Below, piece after piece: positions 61,319 to 64,000 of a stretch of 64,000 nucleotides of DNA. A program made the translations under genes and the position numbers. Each line of letters starts with the position of its first letter. Within the stretch, counting starts at the first letter, position 1. The notes under the pieces are model-generated. The model saw only the letters and a list, made by a program, of their open reading frames with translations, ran no database searches and was not told the origin of the DNA. This DNA comes from Halalkalibacter sp. APA_J-10(15) (GTDB lineage: Bacteria; Bacillota; Bacilli; Bacillales; Bacillaceae_D): NCBI RefSeq assembly GCF_023017105.1, contig NZ_JALKEV010000007.1, positions 124,001 to 188,000 on the forward strand. Direction: 5' to 3'.

Positions 61319-62640
61319 GATGGCTTTCATCAACAGAGTCAGGACGATGGAAGGAGAAAGATGTTAAGGTAGAAACCAATCAAAAGAAACAGTCGAGTTT
61401 GACGATTACCTCAACAGCTCGTCAGCTCGTTGAAGGATTTGGTGGTTGCTTCAATGAGTTAGGGTATGAGGCTCTTTCTTTCTTGAGTGAGGAAGATCGA
61501 GAGCAGGTGCTCTATCATTTGTTTCATCCTGATGGCGATTGTAAATTCTCTGTTTGCCGTCTGCCAATTGGAGCAAGTGATTATGCATTAGAATGGTATA
61601 GTTTAAATGAACATGACGATGATTATGAGATGGAGCACTTTTCGATTGAAAGGGATCGAAAGTATTTAATTCCCTATATTAAAGAAGCGCTTCGTTTCAA
61701 TCCGAATTTAACGTTATTTGCTTCACCGTGGAGCCCGCCAACTTGGATGAAAACACCGAAGGCTTATAATTACGGGACGTTACGATGGGAAAAAGAGGTG
61801 CTAGAGGCGTATGCCCTCTATTTTGTGAAATTTATCGAAGCTTATAAACAAGAAGGTATTACGATTCATCAAATTCACGTGCAAAATGAAGTCGTTGCTG
61901 ATCAGAAGTTTCCGTCTTGTGTATGGACAGGTGAGCAATTGCGAGAATTTATTCGTGATTACTTAGGGCCGGCTTTTAAACGGCATCACATTGAGACTGA
62001 AATTTGGCTAGGGACAATCAATGCTCCTGAGCCTTGGGATGAGTGGATGAAAGGAAAAGCACAAGATCACGATGAGTATGCTCATACAGTATTAAGTGAT
62101 CCAGAAGCATATAAATATGTAAGTGGTGTTGGTTATCAATGGGCAGGTAAGTATGGCATTCAACGAACGGTCTTGAGCTATCCCGAGCTTCGTTACATGC
62201 AAACGGAAAATGAGTGTGGAGACGGTACGAATACATGGTTTTACGCGAAATATATCTTTAACCTGTATCAGCATTACTTTACGAATGGGGTTAACAGTTA
62301 TATTTATTGGAACATGGTTCTTCAGCCGAAAGGGCGCAGTACATGGGGGTGGGAGCAAAACTCGATGTTAACAATCGAGAAAGAACAGCAACAATTAACT
62401 CAGAACCCTGAATACTATGTGATGAAGCATTTTTCTCATTTTGTTCGTCCTGATGCACGACGGATTGAAACAACTGGATCATGGACTGGGAATTCACTCG
62501 TATTTGAGAATAAAGATGGCTCGTTGGTAGTCGTGATTCAGAATCCGTTTAAAGAAGAGCGTGAAGTGGTGATTGAACATAATGGTCAGCAGTATTCCTT
62601 TAGCTTGGAAGCGGAGTCGTTTAATTCTATCGTTCTATAA
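61315..62640 (+). CDS. GH30 glycoside hydrolase, cytoplasmic
   Basis: About 441 residues. The GH30 start is visible in RQLVEGFGGCFNELGYEALSFLS. Then come FASPWSPPTWMKTP, the acid/base Glu192 in HVQNEVV, the likely nucleophile Glu298 in QTENECG, and a C-terminal beta domain (VVIQNPFKEEREVVIEHNGQQYSFSLE). The family includes beta-glucosidases, beta-1,6-glucanases and beta-1,6-galactanases; the subfamily cannot be fixed from sequence alone. Many GH30 enzymes are secreted, but this one has no signal peptide. ATG 61315 overlaps the GH42 stop (ATGA). Confidence 0.85.
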   Translation: MRWLSSTESGRWKEKDVKVETNQKKQSSLTITSTARQLVEGFGGCFNELGYEALSFLSEEDREQVLYHLFHPDGDCKFSVCRLPIGASDYALEWYSLNEHDDDYEMEHFSIERDRKYLIPYIKEALRFNPNLTLFASPWSPPTWMKTPKAYNYGTLRWEKEVLEAYALYFVKFIEAYKQEGITIHQIHVQNEVVADQKFPSCVWTGEQLREFIRDYLGPAFKRHHIETEIWLGTINAPEPWDEWMKGKAQDHDEYAHTVLSDPEAYKYVSGVGYQWAGKYGIQRTVLSYPELRYMQTENECGDGTNTWFYAKYIFNLYQHYFTNGVNSYIYWNMVLQPKGRSTWGWEQNSMLTIEKEQQQLTQNPEYYVMKHFSHFVRPDARRIETTGSWTGNSLVFENKDGSLVVVIQNPFKEEREVVIEHNGQQYSFSLEAESFNSIVL

Positions 62641-62654
62641 AGTAGAAATGAAGA

Positions 62655-62689
62655 AAACTTAGTGTAAACTGCACTAAGTTTTTTTTTTT
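62655..62689 (+). terminator. Terminator of the GH42/GH30 operon
   Basis: AAACTTAGTG at 62655-62664 pairs perfectly with CACTAAGTTT at 62672-62681 around a 7-nt loop, and the T-run extends to 62689. Confidence 0.92.
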
Positions 62690-62846
62690 ATGTGAAATCA
62701 GGATGTATAAAAATTGAGGAATGTTTCTAATGGATTCTAGTTGTTCACTATGCCTGTAATGGATCGGAAATAATTAGAATGAAATAGATAGACATCTAAT
62801 AAGTATAAATAGCTTCCAATTTTATGAAGGTAGAGGAGAGATTGTC

Positions 62847-63836
62847 TTGAGAATTACGATTAAAGACATTGCTCGAATTTGCGGTGTATCACCGGGGACA
62901 GTGGATCGAGCATTAAACAACAGAGTAGGGATAAGTGAGAAAACGAGGAGAAAGGTATTGGAGGTTGCTGAGGAGGTGAATTATCATCCGAACTATACCG
63001 CTAGAAGCTTAGTAACAGGTAAAACGATGACAATAGGAGTTGTTTTATTTGATCTATATAATCGCTCCTTTGCCCAATTACTAAACGCGATAGAGCGAAA
63101 AGCTAGAGAGTTAGGTTACTTTGTATATATTACATTAACGGATAAAGACCGTGAAAATGAGTTGAAATGTATCGACTATTTAGTCAAGCGAAAGGTGGAT
63201 GGTATGATTCTGTTCTCTGTGAATAAAGGGAAAAAATTTGAAACGTATCTATTAAGTATGGAAGTTCCTCTTATATCAATCTTTAATTATATTTCTGGAA
63301 AAATTGAATACATCGGCATACCAGAACGTCAAGCTATGAAAGAAGCTGTTGATTATATGGCTAATAAAGGATATAAACACTATATTTATGTGAGCCCACC
63401 GTTACGTTATGTAGGAAAGTCTAATGTTTATACGCAAGAGGAAAGGTTATATGGCTTTATCGAAGGATTAGAGCAAAATGGGATCGTATCAAAGCCTTTG
63501 ATTATAAAAAGCGATGATTATGTAGAGGAATTAAAGCATATCGTCTATAACCTAAATGAAAAGGTAGCCATTGTTTGTTCTACAGATTTGTACGCGTTAG
63601 AAGTGATGAATGAATTGAAAGGGCAGGGCTATGATATTCCCAGTCAGGTAGGGGTTATGGGCTTTGATGATATTGATATGTTGAAGTATATTACACCGAG
63701 ATTGACGACTGTAAAATATCCGATTGAGGAGATTGGAAGAAGAGCGGTTGCAAGTATGATTCATAAAATTAGTCAAGGGCATTTTATAAAAACACCTTTA
63801 CTAAATTATGAAATCGTAGAAGGTGCTTCGATTTAA
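62847..63836 (+). CDS. LacI-family regulator
   Basis: 329 residues. The N-terminal helix-turn-helix is ITIKDIARICGVSPGTVDRALNN, with a hinge near YHPNYTARSLVTGKT. The effector domain has GVMGFDDIDMLKYITPRLTTV near residue 270. The TTG start has GAGGAGAG six bases upstream. The SPGTVDRALN variant is common in sugar-sensing LacI proteins. It follows the GH42/GH30 operon after its terminator and may add a second control over it. No clear operator was found between 62690 and 62846. Confidence 0.88.
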   Translation: MRITIKDIARICGVSPGTVDRALNNRVGISEKTRRKVLEVAEEVNYHPNYTARSLVTGKTMTIGVVLFDLYNRSFAQLLNAIERKARELGYFVYITLTDKDRENELKCIDYLVKRKVDGMILFSVNKGKKFETYLLSMEVPLISIFNYISGKIEYIGIPERQAMKEAVDYMANKGYKHYIYVSPPLRYVGKSNVYTQEERLYGFIEGLEQNGIVSKPLIIKSDDYVEELKHIVYNLNEKVAIVCSTDLYALEVMNELKGQGYDIPSQVGVMGFDDIDMLKYITPRLTTVKYPIEEIGRRAVASMIHKISQGHFIKTPLLNYEIVEGASI

Positions 63837-63975
63837 CGCACACAGAAGCTAGTACTATACATTTTGTCCAATAAGTCAAAAGAGTTTTTACGTTTAATCG
63901 AATGAAAGAAGAGAACCGTGCATATAGTTTATAAGGTTCTACATCATATCGTTTTCTAGGACGTTGCTTTCATTC

Positions 63976-63987
63976 GTGTACGTACAC
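63976..63987. promoter_or_regulatory. 12-bp palindrome near window end
   Basis: GTGTACGTACAC is a perfect palindrome in the 164-bp tail, which shows no other feature. It could be an operator for a gene beyond the window. Confidence 0.3.
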
Positions 63988-64000
63988 AATTGATTAGAAG

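Noticed and set aside
1-64000. Prophage, insertion sequence, tRNA or rRNA genes
   Set aside because: No integrase, transposase, phage structural gene or RNA gene pattern was seen in any frame.

Overview
The window looks like chromosome from a low-to-mid GC Bacillaceae bacterium. The reasons are AGGAGG-type ribosome binding sites with many TTG and GTG starts, Fur, TnrA/GlnR and CcpA-type boxes, YesM/YesN two-component pairs, and DUF624 and ATPase-less carbohydrate importers that resemble B. subtilis systems. Acid-rich exported lipoproteins hint at an alkaliphilic or halotolerant relative (Alkalihalobacillus/Halalkalibacter type), but that is inference. No rRNA, tRNA, CRISPR array, transposase or prophage gene was seen.

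Layout. 1-1.6 kb: the 3' part of a proline dehydrogenase gene and an EamA permease. 1.7-12.05 kb: a fructan/sucrose locus (LacI regulator, fructokinase, canonical GH32, two ABC permeases, DUF624 protein, binding lipoprotein, and a LamG-GH32 fusion with an altered nucleophile motif), with three near-identical palindromic operators. 12.1-15 kb: a gluconate-dehydrogenase-subunit-3-like protein, a GMC oxidoreductase with a ferredoxin-like Cys motif, and a small membrane protein. 15.1-20.4 kb: a LuxR regulator divergent, across a Fur box, from a truncated binding-protein gene, a methyltransferase, a saccharopine-dehydrogenase-like enzyme and a DUF418 protein, then an AraC regulator. 20.6-24.4 kb: YjbR-like protein, a small membrane protein, and a four-gene export/ABC/GntR operon behind a 38-bp palindrome. 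24.4-29.5 kb: iron-siderophore uptake with two Fur boxes, two intact binding proteins, the tail of a third, and two FecCD permeases. 29.7-37.9 kb: an RbsBAC-type sugar importer followed by a membrane-anchored binding protein, sensor kinase and response regulator. 38.2-45.3 kb: a urea transporter behind a TnrA box at activating distance, then ureABCEFGD. 45.4-48.5 kb: SulP transporter and ROK regulator. 48.6-52.3 kb: an AraC regulator divergent from a GH3 beta-glucosidase. 52.5-63.8 kb: a YesM/YesN pair, a repeat-rich gap, a CUT1 importer without ATPase, intracellular GH42 and GH30 enzymes, and a LacI regulator.

How the genes work together. The two carbohydrate loci share one plan: a lipoprotein captures oligosaccharides, two permeases import them (ATPase presumably a shared MsmX-like protein encoded elsewhere), and glycosidases without signal peptides hydrolyse them in the cytoplasm. 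In the fructan locus fructokinase then phosphorylates the released fructose. Iron uptake is likewise missing its ATPase. The urea transporter and urease form a nitrogen-scavenging unit expected to be switched on in nitrogen limitation. Hairpins follow three binding-protein genes inside their operons, which would favour binding-protein mRNA over permease mRNA.

The points most worth a second look are the Glu-for-Asp LamG-GH32 enzyme, the Fur-linked methyltransferase/saccharopine-dehydrogenase module, a hairpin flanked by 13-bp direct repeats at the end of an AraC gene, the 38-bp palindrome, the TnrA and AraC promoter architectures, and dispersed hairpin and repeat families.
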